A DNA stretch of 64,000 nucleotides from Acetobacter oryzoeni (GCF_004014775.2 NZ_CP042808.1:2012001-2076000); one strand, 5' to 3'; positions 10,193 through 19,417 are shown, counted from the stretch's first letter. Made by a program: numbers and translations. Notes: generated from the letters alone by a model not told the origin.

Positions 10193-10270
10193 GTGGCATC
10201 CCCGGAGAAAGGGCGCGCCAGACAGACTCCGCCCCTAAACTTTGCTGGGGCTAACGTGCTTGTTCTGTGT

Positions 10271-10308
10271 AAATATAAAAAGACAGCAATGCTTACCTTT
10301 TTATATTT
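10271..10308. promoter_or_regulatory. AT-rich inverted repeat upstream of gltD
   Basis: AAATATAAAAAG (10271-10282) and CTTTTTATATTT (10297-10308) are a perfect 12-bp inverted repeat with a 14-nt spacer, about 80 bp upstream of gltD. It shares the segment ACCTTTTTAT with the next hairpin at 10346-10377. It could be a regulator site for gltDB or a hairpin in RNA; the sequence alone does not decide. Confidence 0.4.
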
Positions 10309-10345
10309 TTCACCATGATGAAACCTAAATTCGTCCAATCGGTCA

Positions 10346-10377
10346 GATAAAAAGGTAACTTTTCGGACCTTTTTATC
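10346..10377 (-). terminator. Probable terminator of the NDUFA9-like gene
   Basis: GATAAAAAGGT (10346-10356) and ACCTTTTTATC (10367-10377) are perfect 11-bp arms around a 10-nt loop, directly after the stop of the gene at 10387. The T-run lies within the second arm. It is symmetrical and could work in both directions, but the stem is AT-rich. Confidence 0.55.
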
Positions 10378-10386
10378 TTCAACCCA

Positions 10387-11340
10387 TTATACAGGAACGG
10401 ATATGTCTTTTTGGGCTTCACCGCCCCTAAACCGCGCCAAGTAAGACGGCACAATAGCCCCAACACTTTGCGGCACTATATTCAATGCTTCAAAACCGGA
10501 TTGGCCCGCCGGCACAACGTTATCAGACGCCAACATCCGTAGCTGATCCTGCGTGAGAAAATGCCCCGGCAGCTGCTCCAAAATCATAGCCTGCAATTTT
10601 GCCAGCGCTGCCGGCACAATAAAAATGGGCTTATGCCGCCGCGTTACACGCAACACAAAACGGGCAATATCCAGCATGGTCATTTCCTGCGGGCCACCCA
10701 ACAAAAACTCCTTTCCCGCAAAAGCTGAAGACTGTGCAGCCATGAATATTGCCTGCGCCACATCCCCCACATACACGGGCTGTAAGCGCGCATGTGCGCC
10801 GTAAACCGGCAAGCACGGCAAATACCGCGCAAGGCCCGCAAACATATTAAAGAAATGATCTTCCGGCCCAAAAATAACCGAAGGCCGTATGATCACCGCA
10901 TCCGGCCGATATTGGCGCACTGCCTTTTCGCCCGCAGCGCGACTTTTACCGTAATCTGAAAGAGCTGTTTCCGAAGCACCAAGTGCGGACATTTGCACAA
11001 ACACCGGCACATTTGCTTCTGCAGCTATACGGGCTACCCGCCCTGCACCTTCCACATTAACAGCTTGGAGCGTTTGCTGCTTTACGGAAGTTAAAACAGC
11101 CACAAGGTTGATCACCACATCCGCACCCTGCACGGCACAGGCCACGGAAGCATCATCCACAACAGATGCATAAAAAGGTGCAATCTGCCCTACACGCCCC
11201 AACGCACGTAAACGTGCCGTTAAATCTGGCCGGCGGCTGGCCACGCGCACTTCATACCCAGCGCGTGCCAGATTTTGCACCACATAACGCCCTACAAACC
11301 CGCCACCACCCAATACGGTTGCAATTTTACGCGCACCCAT
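10387..11340 (-). CDS. NDUFA9-like NAD(P)-binding protein (complex I-associated type)
   Basis: This 317-residue extended SDR protein has an N-terminal dinucleotide motif GGGGFVGRYVVQNL and no full YxxxK catalytic pair in the usual place; the region around residue 135 reads SDYGKSRAAGE, which keeps a Tyr and Lys in YGKSK-like form. It matches the alphaproteobacterial family annotated as complex I NDUFA9 subunit family protein, thought to bind NADPH and to be linked to ubiquinone or complex I function. The gene is single, transcribed away from tRNA-Leu, with a candidate terminator right after its stop. Whether it associates with complex I here is inference. Confidence 0.8.
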   Translation of the reverse strand: MGARKIATVLGGGGFVGRYVVQNLARAGYEVRVASRRPDLTARLRALGRVGQIAPFYASVVDDASVACAVQGADVVINLVAVLTSVKQQTLQAVNVEGAGRVARIAAEANVPVFVQMSALGASETALSDYGKSRAAGEKAVRQYRPDAVIIRPSVIFGPEDHFFNMFAGLARYLPCLPVYGAHARLQPVYVGDVAQAIFMAAQSSAFAGKEFLLGGPQEMTMLDIARFVLRVTRRHKPIFIVPAALAKLQAMILEQLPGHFLTQDQLRMLASDNVVPAGQSGFEALNIVPQSVGAIVPSYLARFRGGEAQKDISVPV

Positions 11341-11453
11341 AAGTCACCCTCATTTTCTAGGTTTACCAAGCATTTTGTGCACTGTGTGCCATTCCCTCCG
11401 CCCACGCCAGAGAGACAAATGACACAAATCTGTCAGAAAAATCATTTTCCCTG

Positions 11454-11482
11454 TTGACGCCCCCCTCACAGCGGGGTAAACG
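11454..11482 (+). promoter_or_regulatory. Candidate promoter of tRNA-Leu
   Basis: TTGACG (11454-11459) and TAAACG (11477-11482) are separated by 17 bp and lie 40 bp before the mature tRNA 5' end. This is a good position for a housekeeping promoter, although the -10 match is weak. Confidence 0.45.
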
Positions 11483-11521
11483 GCTCATCACCAGCCGGGA
11501 ACACTCCTGGTTGCCATTTGA

Positions 11522-11608
11522 GCCCAGATGGCGGAATTGGTAGACGCGCAGGTTTCAGGTACCTGTGGCCGCAAGGTCGTGGAAGTTCGAGTCTTCTTCT
11601 GGGCACCA
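11522..11608 (+). tRNA. tRNA-Leu(CAG)
   Basis: The acceptor arms GCCCAGA and TCTGGGC pair fully. The D-arm GGCGGAATTGGTAGAC, the long class II variable arm typical of Leu tRNAs and the T-loop GTTCGAGTC are present. The anticodon stem CAGGT/ACCTG encloses the loop TTCAGGT, giving anticodon CAG (codon CUG). The CCA end is encoded (11606-11608). Confidence 0.97.
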
Positions 11609-11635
11609 AATATCATATATAACTTATATGATATT
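11609..11635 (+). terminator. Terminator after tRNA-Leu
   Basis: AATATCATATA and TATATGATATT are perfect 11-bp arms with a 5-nt loop, starting one base after the CCA end and followed by TTCTTC. Two further small hairpins lie downstream (GAATTGA/TCAATTC at 11663-11680 and CAGCC-TTCG-GGCTG at 11680-11693), in the leader of the next gene. Confidence 0.65.
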
Positions 11636-11748
11636 TTCTTCTCCCTAAATGGTAAATATAAAGAATTGAGTATTCAATTCAGCCTTCGGGCTGTTTATGA
11701 CACCTCTTTATTCTTTTCACTTACGCGCCTTTAGGCAGAGCAAAACAC

Positions 11749-12687
11749 ATGAAACTTAGCCCGCCCACCAAGGGCCTGCTGCTGTCTTTATTGGGGTTTG
11801 CAGCTTTTTCCATAAGCGATGCTTTCTCCAAACTGCTGACCGGCAGGCTCAACCCATTTGAGGTTGCCTTTTCTGGTGGGGTTTTTGGGCTGCTGCTGGT
11901 TCCGTTTGTTAAAACACGCGGGCAATCGTGGTTGAACATTCTGCCCATTCAAAAACCGGGCATGTGGTGGATTCGGGCTGCGGCTACCTTTGTTGCCACA
12001 GCCGCCAGCGTAGAATCCTTCATGCTTCTGTCCATGCCAGAAGCACTCTCGCTGATGTTCCTTATGCCTTTTATCGCCACCATTCTTTCTGTGGTGGCTC
12101 TTAAGGAAAAAGTGTCCCCTTGGGGCTGGGTTGCGGTGGCAATCGGGTTTGCCGGTGTTCTCATCGTGCTGCGCCCCGGTGTGCGGCCACTTCATTTTGG
12201 GCATGCCTGCGCATTAGCCGCCGCCATTGCCAGTGCTGTAAATGTTATTGCTTACCGGGTAGCTGGTACAGGCACGACAAAACTGGGCGTTCTAGGTTCC
12301 AGCTTAGCCGGACCACTACTGGGAGATGGCCTTCTGGCCCTTCCCAATTTTACATGGCCCGAAACGGTTGCAGATTGGGGAAATCTGTTTGGCTATGGGT
12401 TTCTGGCCGCCCTCGGTCAGTTACTTATTATGTTGGCAGCCACCCTTACCCCTGCCAGCCGCGTTGCATTGCCTCAATATACCCAAATGGTTTGGGCGGT
12501 GCTGTTTAGTTACACACTGTTCCATGAACCGTTGGATAAATGGACAATCATTGGCGTAACAGTTGTTACACTATCTGGCATGCTGGATTGGTTCCGCAAG
12601 CACCTGCTGATCCTTAAGCAACGCCGTCTTGCCCGCAAGCAAGCGCGTCTTCAGCCTGCCAACCCTACGCCAGCTGATGCAAAGTAA
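11749..12687 (+). CDS. EamA/DMT-family membrane transporter
   Basis: This 312-residue integral membrane protein has about ten hydrophobic segments arranged as two EamA repeats, ending in a short basic cytoplasmic tail (KQRRLARKQARLQ). DMT-family members export metabolites or amino acids; the substrate cannot be read from sequence. The segments with PEALSLMFLMPFI and ALGQLLIMLAATLTPAS are typical of the family. The 3' end overlaps the opposite amidase gene by 37 bp, so the genes converge tail to tail. Confidence 0.85.
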   Translation: MKLSPPTKGLLLSLLGFAAFSISDAFSKLLTGRLNPFEVAFSGGVFGLLLVPFVKTRGQSWLNILPIQKPGMWWIRAAATFVATAASVESFMLLSMPEALSLMFLMPFIATILSVVALKEKVSPWGWVAVAIGFAGVLIVLRPGVRPLHFGHACALAAAIASAVNVIAYRVAGTGTTKLGVLGSSLAGPLLGDGLLALPNFTWPETVADWGNLFGYGFLAALGQLLIMLAATLTPASRVALPQYTQMVWAVLFSYTLFHEPLDKWTIIGVTVVTLSGMLDWFRKHLLILKQRRLARKQARLQPANPTPADAK

Positions 12688-13568
12688 CGATTAACGGCAT
12701 CTCGCATGGCCCCGGCCACCATGGCCCGGTGGCCAGCCTGACGCAACGCGGCCTCATCCATCCGGTTTGACATAAAGCCCATTTCAACCAGAACAGAAGG
12801 GATTTGGGCAGATTTCAACACCGCAAAAGCCGCATGCCGATGTGGATGCGGCAGCAGCAACACCCGAGAATTGAAAGCTGACACAACAGCCTGCGCCATG
12901 TGGGCTGACCCTTTGCGGGTTTCCTCTGTTACCAGACTAGCAAGAATCTGCTGCACCTCTGGCGATGCACTGTGCACCATTGGTCCACCATATCTGTCTG
13001 CACTGTTTTCAGTCTTGGCCAAATCCGCTGTCTGACTGTCTGATGCACCGTGCGAATGGGTATAAACACTTGCGCCGCGCACCTGTGGGCTGTGCAAGGC
13101 ATCGGCATGCATGGAAATGAACAGTGAAGCTCCGTGCTGTTGTGCCAATTCCACCCGGCCATCCAGCGGCACAAAATGGTCTCCGGCACGTGTCATGGCC
13201 ACGCGGTAACGGCCTGTTGCCAATAATTGCCGCTTCAATTCCTGCGCGGCAGCTTCTGCCACATGCTTTTCATATGTGCCGGTGTACCCAATGGCGCCTG
13301 GGTCTTTACCGCCATGCCCGGGGTCTAGCATTACAAGCGGAGCAGCAGGCCGTGCTTTGCCAATAATGGCCGGAGCGGCCAGCTTATGCCCTGTTGCCTG
13401 CTTACTTGCAGCCCAAACATCTGCCGGCACACTGGCAGCAACAAGTCCGCCACCACCCAAATACAGCAGGCCGGAACGGCGCATTACGCCCTTCTGCACC
13501 GCTGCAGAAGTAACAGTTTTGCCGTCCATCTTGTCTGCCTGAAAAGCCATTAAAGTGCTCCTATTCAC
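12651..13568 (-). CDS. N-acetylmuramoyl-L-alanine amidase (amidase_3, AmiC-like)
   Basis: Zinc amidase that cuts the bond between muramic acid and the stem peptide of peptidoglycan, acting in the periplasm during daughter-cell separation. The 305-residue protein has the domain start VMLDPGHGGKDPGAIG, the zinc His in SMHADAL and the end VLVEMGFMSN with the catalytic Glu. An export signal is present: MRRSGLLYLGGGGLVAAS from residue 29 has a twin-Arg start and a weakly hydrophobic core, so Tat export is possible. The N-terminus is uncertain because several in-frame starts exist before that Met. It is divergent from rne, with which amidase genes are neighbours in many alphaproteobacteria. Confidence 0.88.
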   Translation of the reverse strand: MNRSTLMAFQADKMDGKTVTSAAVQKGVMRRSGLLYLGGGGLVAASVPADVWAASKQATGHKLAAPAIIGKARPAAPLVMLDPGHGGKDPGAIGYTGTYEKHVAEAAAQELKRQLLATGRYRVAMTRAGDHFVPLDGRVELAQQHGASLFISMHADALHSPQVRGASVYTHSHGASDSQTADLAKTENSADRYGGPMVHSASPEVQQILASLVTEETRKGSAHMAQAVVSAFNSRVLLLPHPHRHAAFAVLKSAQIPSVLVEMGFMSNRMDEAALRQAGHRAMVAGAMRDAVNRYFASAGVGLAG

Positions 13569-14042
13569 TTTATGCCAAAGTGTGCACTGAAAATGACAGA
13601 AAAAAGGTGTATCGGCACCCTAAAACAGTGTTTGTTACGAATGGCTTGCGATTTATAGTTATTTGAGCCATGTTCACACAGCGTGGCACAAGGGTAGAAA
13701 TGCCCGTCATGCGCTTTTTCCGCTCCGTCCATGCCGTGAACGGGGGCCGCCGGTTACATAAATACCGCGCCCGCACGCATAAAGATCAGGGGCAGAAAAC
13801 ACTGACTGAAGGATACATGACCATCGCCCGCCCCTCCCCTTTGCTGAAAACAGCCAGACCGCAGGCCGTACCATGCCTGATGGATGCTGATACAGGGGCA
13901 GCCGTGGAAACTTTGTACGCCTTCCAATTTTTATCGCACGCCTGTTTATATCCGCCGGAAGTGCCCCTGCTCCGTCGTGCCATGCCATTTACGCGGCAGC
14001 ACCACACAGGCTGGCCACCGGCGCACCGGAGTTTTTCTTTTT
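13569..14042 (+). promoter_or_regulatory. Divergent intergenic region and probable long rne leader
   Basis: This is 474 bp between the start of the amidase gene and the chosen rne start. The rne frame stays open upstream to 13884, but that part (HLRGSTTQAGHRRTGVFLF) has no resemblance to RNase E. I read the region as two promoters plus a long 5' untranslated leader. RNase E genes of enterobacteria autoregulate through their leader; a similar role here is inference. No further gene was seen. Confidence 0.45.
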
Positions 14043-16886
14043 ATGTCAAAGCGTATGCTGATCGACGCAACACACGCGGAAGAAACGCGCGTTGTTGTGA
14101 TGGACGGAAATCGGCTTGAAGATTACGATGTTGAATCTGCTGCCAAAAAGCAGCTTAAAGGGAACATCTACCTTGCCCGCGTTGTTCGCGTAGAGCCAAG
14201 CCTGCAGGCCGCCTTTGTAGAATATGGCGGCAACCGTCACGGCTTTCTGGCTTTTAGCGAAATCCATCCTGATTACTATCAGATCCCGGTTTCTGACCGC
14301 GAAAAGCTTCTCGCTTTGCAGGCTGAAGAAGAAGCTCTGCTGGAAAACGGTGAAAACGGCGCTGATGAAGATGATGCGCCAGAAAGCGCAGAAACACAGG
14401 CATCTGACGCTGAACAGGACACTTCTGAATCTGACTCCTCTGCTCAGAATGAGGAAGAGGAAGGTTCAGAACAGGGCCAGCGCGCTGCCAATAAGCAGGA
14501 TGCACCTGATTATGTAGGCGGCGAAACAGATACGGGTGAAGAAGCCCTTATTCAGAAACGCATTGCCCGATTCCTGCGCAACTATCGCATTCAGGAAGTT
14601 ATCCGCCGCCGACAGGTGCTGCTGGTGCAGGTGGTTAAGGAAGAACGCGGCAACAAGGGCGCAGCCCTGACCACCTATGTTTCTCTGGCTGGGCGCTATT
14701 GCGTGCTTATGCCTAATGCCCTGCGTGGTGGTGGCGTTTCACGCAAGATTACATCTGTGGCAGACCGCCGCCGCCTGCGGGATATTGTTTCTGACCTGAA
14801 CCTGCCCCGCGGCATGGCCATGATTGTGCGCACGGCAGGTGCCCAGCGCCCCGGCCCCGAAATTACGCGAGACTGCGAATACCTGCTCCATCTGTGGGAT
14901 GATATCCGGGAGCATACGCTTCAATCTGTTGCACCCGCGCTGATTTACGAAGAAGCGAGCTTGGTAAAACGCGCCATCCGCGATGTTTACACCCGCGAAA
15001 TCAGCGAAATTGTGGTGGATGGAGAAAACGGCTGGAAGGCCGCGCGGGACTTCATGCGCATGCTAATGCCTCAGCATGCAGAAAAAGTCCGACTGTGGAA
15101 CAAGGAAAACCAGCCCCTGTTCACGCACTACCACGTGGAAGGGCATCTGGATGCCATGTTCTCCCCTGTGGTGTCTCTGCGCTCTGGCGGTTATCTGGTT
15201 ATCAACCAGACAGAAGCTCTGGTTGCCATTGACGTAAACTCCGGCAAAGCCACCAGCCAGCGTAATATTGAAGAAACAGCCTTCCGTACCAATCAGGAAG
15301 CAGCTGATGAAGTGGCCCGCCAACTGCGCCTGCGTGATCTGGCTGGGCTGATTGTGATCGACTTCATTGATATGGAGTCCCGCCGTCACAACTCCATGAT
15401 CGAACGCCGCCTGAAAGATGCCCTACGGCATGATCGGGCCCGTATTCAGATTGGCTCCATCTCCCACTTCGGGTTGCTGGAAATGTCGCGCCAACGGTTG
15501 CGGCCATCTGTGGCAGAAGCTGCCTTCATGCCCTGCCCGCACTGTAATGGCACAGGCATGATGCGCAGCATCGAAAGCTCCGCCCTGCATGTTCTGCGCG
15601 CAGTGGAAGAGGAAGGTGCGCGCCGCCGTTCTTCCGCTATTACCGTGCATGTTGCTGCGGATATTGCTTTCTATATCCTGAACAACAAGCGAGACTGGTT
15701 GACCCAGATTGAACAGCGCCACCAGATGGAAGTGCTGTTTGCCGCAGACAATACGCTGCCTGCTCCGGAAGTTCGGATCGAACGTCGCCAGCATGCCCGT
15801 CCGCCACGGATCCAGCCACCATTGCCTCCAGTTGAAAACATTGTGGCAGATGAGGTTGTTGCAGCCGCGCCAGAAATTCCGGCGGCAGAACCTTCTGCCA
15901 TTCAGGAAGCTGTCGATAATTCGGATGAGCCACGTCGTCGCCGTCGCCGTCGGCGCCGTCGGCGGAGTGATCAGGATACCAATCAGACATCTGCGACACA
16001 GACGCAATCTGATGCCGTCACACCGGAAGCAGATGAAGCCGCACCAATTGCAGCCTCTGAAAATGCAGCAGAACCTGTTGCAGAAGCAGATGCAGAAACC
16101 AATCTGGTGCCGGGCCGGCGTAGAACCCGCCGCTCCCGCGTGCGCAAACCGGCTGAAACGCGCACAGAAATCCACGTAGATATCGAAGAAGGTCCCGCAC
16201 CACGACCCACTATGCCAGCATGGGAAGGCCCAACACCGGCCAATCCATTTGGCGGGGCGCCAGATATTTTCGAGCTGCTGGAAAATACTGCACGCCAACA
16301 GGCTGCCGAAGTTGCACCAGAACCCAAAGCGGCAAACGTGCAGGAAGAAACTGCAAGCGCACCTGCTGAACCAGTGAAAACAGAAGAGGTTACGCCTCAG
16401 CCTGTTGCGACCGCAGCGGAAGAGCCTGAAAAAACGGAAGAAGCGCCTAAACCACGCCGCCGCCGTACACGTAAGAAGGTAGAACCTGCAGCAGAAGAAA
16501 CTGCCGAACAGGCTGAAGCTCCTGTAGCAGCACCGGCAGATGAGGCTGCCTCAGCTGAAGCAGAGCCGCCCAAAAAGCCTGTGCGCCGCCGCACAACCCG
16601 CCGCAAAACAGCGGCAAAGGATGAGACTGCGGAAACAGCAGAACCTTCCACAGCCGAAACTGCCGAGGAAAAGCCGAAGAAAACAACGCGTCGGCGTACT
16701 ACTCGCAAAAAGGCAGAACCCGCACCTGCTACGGAAGCTGCCAGCGAAAGCGAAGCTGTAGCTGCCCCTAAAGCAGCCGCAACCGAGGCTTCTGATAAAC
16801 AAACGGAAGAAGCTATCGTTCAGCCTATCGTGATCGAAGATAGCCCGCCGGCAACGCGCAGACGTACCGGCTGGTGGAAGAAGTAA
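14043..16886 (+). CDS. rne: Ribonuclease E
   Basis: Essential endoribonuclease that starts mRNA decay and processes rRNA and tRNA precursors. It has 947 residues from the start MSKRMLIDATHAEETRV, which is the family start. The S1 domain (about residues 38-190) carries a long acidic insertion as in other alphaproteobacteria. The DNase I-like domain has the metal Asp in VAIDVNSG and LIVIDFIDM, followed by the zinc-link CPHCNGTG. The C-terminal third is low complexity: blocks of Arg, including a run of eleven, alternate with Ala/Glu-rich stretches and repeated RRRTTRKK-like motifs. This matches the disordered RNA-binding and degradosome-scaffold tail. A stem-loop follows the stop. Confidence 0.95.
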   Translation: MSKRMLIDATHAEETRVVVMDGNRLEDYDVESAAKKQLKGNIYLARVVRVEPSLQAAFVEYGGNRHGFLAFSEIHPDYYQIPVSDREKLLALQAEEEALLENGENGADEDDAPESAETQASDAEQDTSESDSSAQNEEEEGSEQGQRAANKQDAPDYVGGETDTGEEALIQKRIARFLRNYRIQEVIRRRQVLLVQVVKEERGNKGAALTTYVSLAGRYCVLMPNALRGGGVSRKITSVADRRRLRDIVSDLNLPRGMAMIVRTAGAQRPGPEITRDCEYLLHLWDDIREHTLQSVAPALIYEEASLVKRAIRDVYTREISEIVVDGENGWKAARDFMRMLMPQHAEKVRLWNKENQPLFTHYHVEGHLDAMFSPVVSLRSGGYLVINQTEALVAIDVNSGKATSQRNIEETAFRTNQEAADEVARQLRLRDLAGLIVIDFIDMESRRHNSMIERRLKDALRHDRARIQIGSISHFGLLEMSRQRLRPSVAEAAFMPCPHCNGTGMMRSIESSALHVLRAVEEEGARRRSSAITVHVAADIAFYILNNKRDWLTQIEQRHQMEVLFAADNTLPAPEVRIERRQHARPPRIQPPLPPVENIVADEVVAAAPEIPAAEPSAIQEAVDNSDEPRRRRRRRRRRRSDQDTNQTSATQTQSDAVTPEADEAAPIAASENAAEPVAEADAETNLVPGRRRTRRSRVRKPAETRTEIHVDIEEGPAPRPTMPAWEGPTPANPFGGAPDIFELLENTARQQAAEVAPEPKAANVQEETASAPAEPVKTEEVTPQPVATAAEEPEKTEEAPKPRRRRTRKKVEPAAEETAEQAEAPVAAPADEAASAEAEPPKKPVRRRTTRRKTAAKDETAETAEPSTAETAEEKPKKTTRRRTTRKKAEPAPATEAASESEAVAAPKAAATEASDKQTEEAIVQPIVIEDSPPATRRRTGWWKK

Positions 16887-16902
16887 ATCACACCATGCCT
16901 CT

Positions 16903-16936
16903 ACCAGATCTAAAGGGTTTTCCCTTTAGATCTGGT
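16903..16936 (+). terminator. Strong stem-loop after rne
   Basis: A perfect 15-bp inverted repeat (ACCAGATCTAAAGGG and its complement) encloses a TTTT loop, 16 bp after the rne stop. No T-run follows the stem, so it may act as an mRNA 3' stabiliser or need a factor to terminate. Confidence 0.6.
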
Positions 16937-17060
16937 GGGTAGCCATATCTGCCAGAAGCAAACGGATAGCAGATGTGGCCACTACATATTTTTCTTCTGC
17001 TGCACCTTGTGGTAGGAGTGCAGGCCTAATTTGACACGCCTTGCCTCCGCCGGAGTTTTC

Positions 17061-17792
17061 ATGAACCATCCCCGCCCTGCCCATCAGACCGAAACATCTT
17101 TCGGCACGGAAGATAACGGGCGCATAGTTCTGGCTCTACCTAAAGGCCGTATCCTCAAAGCCGTGTCCCCTCTTATGTCTGGCACAGGCATGGCCCCTGC
17201 CCCGGAATGTTTGGGCGGAGATAGCCGCAAACTGCGCTTTCCCACCCAGGACCCACAGGTTGATGTGGTGCGCGTGCGCTCGTTTGATGTGGCAACCTTT
17301 GTAGCCAGCGGTGGTGCTCAGGTTGGCGTTTGCGGCGCTGATGTGCTGATGGAATTCGATTACCCCGAAATTTATGCCCCGCTTGATCTGGGTATTGGCG
17401 CATGCCGCATTTCTGTCGCGCAGCCTGCCCACCTTCCGCATGATCCGCAGGAATGGAAGCGATGGTCCGAAGTGCGCGTGGCCACCAAATACCCTGCTAT
17501 CACGCGGCGCTTTTTTGCAGCACGGGGCATTAACGCCACCATCGTGCATTTGCATGGCGCTATGGAACTGGCCCCCATGCTTGGGCTTTCTCGTCTGATT
17601 GTGGATCTGGTAGACACGGGCTCTACCCTAAAAGCCAACGGCTTGAAGGAAGTGGAAACCATCGCGCAGGTTACCAGCCGCGTAATTGTTAACCGCACGG
17701 CCCTTAAAACCCGCCCGGAACAGATTGACCGCATTCTCTCCCGCTTTCGCACGGCGCTTGCTGCATCCTCGCCCGTTGCGGAAAATGTGTAA
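17061..17792 (+). CDS. hisG: ATP phosphoribosyltransferase
   Basis: First step of histidine synthesis: ATP plus PRPP gives phosphoribosyl-ATP. It has 243 residues, starting with LALPKGRIL and containing the PRPP loop region LVDTGSTLKANGL. It ends soon after the catalytic core, so it lacks the C-terminal histidine-binding domain and belongs to the short form, which in other bacteria needs HisZ; no hisZ is in this window. I took the ATG at 17061, preceded by CCGGAG at the right distance, rather than a TTG at 17031. It is followed after 14 bp by hisD, so the two form an operon. Confidence 0.93.
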   Translation: MNHPRPAHQTETSFGTEDNGRIVLALPKGRILKAVSPLMSGTGMAPAPECLGGDSRKLRFPTQDPQVDVVRVRSFDVATFVASGGAQVGVCGADVLMEFDYPEIYAPLDLGIGACRISVAQPAHLPHDPQEWKRWSEVRVATKYPAITRRFFAARGINATIVHLHGAMELAPMLGLSRLIVDLVDTGSTLKANGLKEVETIAQVTSRVIVNRTALKTRPEQIDRILSRFRTALAASSPVAENV

Positions 17793-17806
17793 GGCAGACG
17801 CATTCC

Positions 17807-19120
17807 ATGAAACGGCTTGATACGCGCGAACCGAATTTTGAAACCGAATTTACCGCCCTTCTTTCAAACCGTGAGGAACAAGGGCAGGAAGTTCATAAAC
17901 CGGTTGCGGATATTCTGGCTGCGGTGCGCAAAGAGGGCGATACTGCACTTTGCGCCTTTACGGAACGCTTTGATCGCCTGCCCCTTACGGCTCAGCAGCT
18001 TGCCTTTACAGCAGAAGAAATTGAGCAAGCACGTGCAAAAGTAAGACCGGAGTTGCTGGAAGCTCTGGATGTTGCGGCACAACGTATCGAGTCCTTCCAT
18101 AAAAACCAGCTGCCTTCTGATATCCGTTACACAGATGATGTTGGTATGACACTGGGCATGCGCTGGATTCCGCTGGATGCTGTGGGCCTGTATGTGCCCG
18201 GTGGCAAAGCCGCATACCCCTCTTCCGTGCTGATGAACGCCATTCCCGCCAAAGTTGCTGGGGTAAAGCGTTTAGCCATGTGCGTGCCCACGCCTGATGG
18301 AGTTATTAATCCACTGGTGCTGGCCGCCGCGCATCGCGCCGGTGTGACAGAAATCTACCGTGTTGGTGGTGCGCAAGCAGTGGGTGCCATGGCTTACGGC
18401 ACGCAAACTATCCGCCCGGTTGACCGGATTGTTGGCCCGGGCAACGCATATGTGGCCGAAGCCAAGCGTCAGGTTTTTGGCTACGTGGGCATAGATAGCA
18501 TTGCTGGCCCATCTGATGTGGTGGTGATTGCCGATTCGAATACAAATCCGCGCCTCATTGCTCTAGACCTACTGGCACAGGCTGAGCATGACGAATGCGC
18601 GCAGGCCACTCTCATTACCCCGGATGCAGCGTTTGCAGACACCGTGATTGCGGCTGTGGAAGCTGAACTGCGCGTGCTCTCCCGCGCAGCTATTGCCGGT
18701 GCAAGCTGGGCCCGTAACGGGGCGGTGCTCATCTGCCGCGACATGAAAGAAGCAGTGGAACTGGCAAACTGCCTTGCCCCTGAACATCTTGAACTGATGG
18801 TAGATGACCCGGAAAGCCTGTTTGCCCATGTGCGCCATGCCGGGGCGGCTTTTCTGGGCCGTTTCTGCCCAGAAGCAGTTGGGGATTACGTAGGTGGTCC
18901 CAACCATGTGCTGCCGACTTCACGCACCGCGCGTTTTGCTTCTGGCCTGTCTGTTTTTGACTTCCTGAAGCGTACAACGTTCCTTTCCGGTGGGCCTGAT
19001 GCCCTCCGCCAGATTGGACCTGCTGCTGTAGCATTGGCTCAGGCCGAAGGCCTGGAAGCCCATGCACTTAGCGTTTCCGCCAGACTGGATGCACTGGCAG
19101 CCTCAACACCTAATGCTTGA
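17807..19120 (+). CDS. hisD: Histidinol dehydrogenase
   Basis: Catalyses the last two steps of histidine synthesis, two NAD-linked oxidations of L-histidinol to L-histidine. It has 437 residues, the standard length. Family signatures are visible: YVPGGKAAYPSSVLMNA, VGGAQAVGAMAYGT, VDRIVGPGNAYVAEAK, the zinc-site region IDSIAGPSDV with QAEHDECA, and PNHVLPT near the C-terminus. It sits 14 bp after hisG and is followed by infA after a 74-bp gap. Confidence 0.96.
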   Translation: MKRLDTREPNFETEFTALLSNREEQGQEVHKPVADILAAVRKEGDTALCAFTERFDRLPLTAQQLAFTAEEIEQARAKVRPELLEALDVAAQRIESFHKNQLPSDIRYTDDVGMTLGMRWIPLDAVGLYVPGGKAAYPSSVLMNAIPAKVAGVKRLAMCVPTPDGVINPLVLAAAHRAGVTEIYRVGGAQAVGAMAYGTQTIRPVDRIVGPGNAYVAEAKRQVFGYVGIDSIAGPSDVVVIADSNTNPRLIALDLLAQAEHDECAQATLITPDAAFADTVIAAVEAELRVLSRAAIAGASWARNGAVLICRDMKEAVELANCLAPEHLELMVDDPESLFAHVRHAGAAFLGRFCPEAVGDYVGGPNHVLPTSRTARFASGLSVFDFLKRTTFLSGGPDALRQIGPAAVALAQAEGLEAHALSVSARLDALAASTPNA

Positions 19121-19194
19121 CCATAGGCTGCCGGTCACCCATATCTGCTCACCAAGATTGACCTTTAACGGCTCTGAAACATACGAAGGATGCA

Positions 19195-19413
19195 ATGTCT
19201 AAAGAAGACATGATTGAATTTAGCGGCACGGTAACTGAACTGCTGCCTAATGCCATGTTCCGCGTAAAGCTGGACAATGAACACGTTATTCTGGCGCACA
19301 CCAGCGGCAAAATGCGTAAAAACCGTATTCGCGTTCTGGCGGGCGACCGCGTGAATGTTGAAATGACACCTTACGACCTTTCCAAGGGTCGCATTACGTT
19401 CCGCTTCAAATAA
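19195..19413 (+). CDS. infA: Translation initiation factor IF-1
   Basis: This 72-residue single OB-fold protein binds the ribosomal A site during initiation. The sequence [20 protein letters not shown] and the centre [19 protein letters not shown] are typical of the family. It ends GRITFRFK, as expected. The short gap of 4 bp to maf suggests one transcript through maf, the RNase G-like gene and yacG. Confidence 0.97.
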   Translation: MSKEDMIEFSGTVTELLPNAMFRVKLDNEHVILAHTSGKMRKNRIRVLAGDRVNVEMTPYDLSKGRITFRFK

Positions 19414-19417
19414 AGCC

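Noticed and set aside
12651-12687. Overlap of the DMT transporter and amidase genes as a sign of a misassembled end
   Set aside because: Both C-termini look normal; short tail-to-tail overlaps are common and need no special explanation.
13670-14119. Plus-strand frame of 149 residues upstream of and into rne
   Set aside because: It overlaps the sure RNase E start in another frame and shows no recognisable protein features.
15930-16800. Repeated Arg-rich segments that look like a DNA repeat array
   Set aside because: They are coding repeats of the disordered RNase E tail, irregular in length, not a CRISPR or satellite array.
15423-16802. Several antisense frames inside the rne 3' part
   Set aside because: They arise from the repetitive Arg/Ala/Glu codons of the RNase E tail and have matching low complexity.
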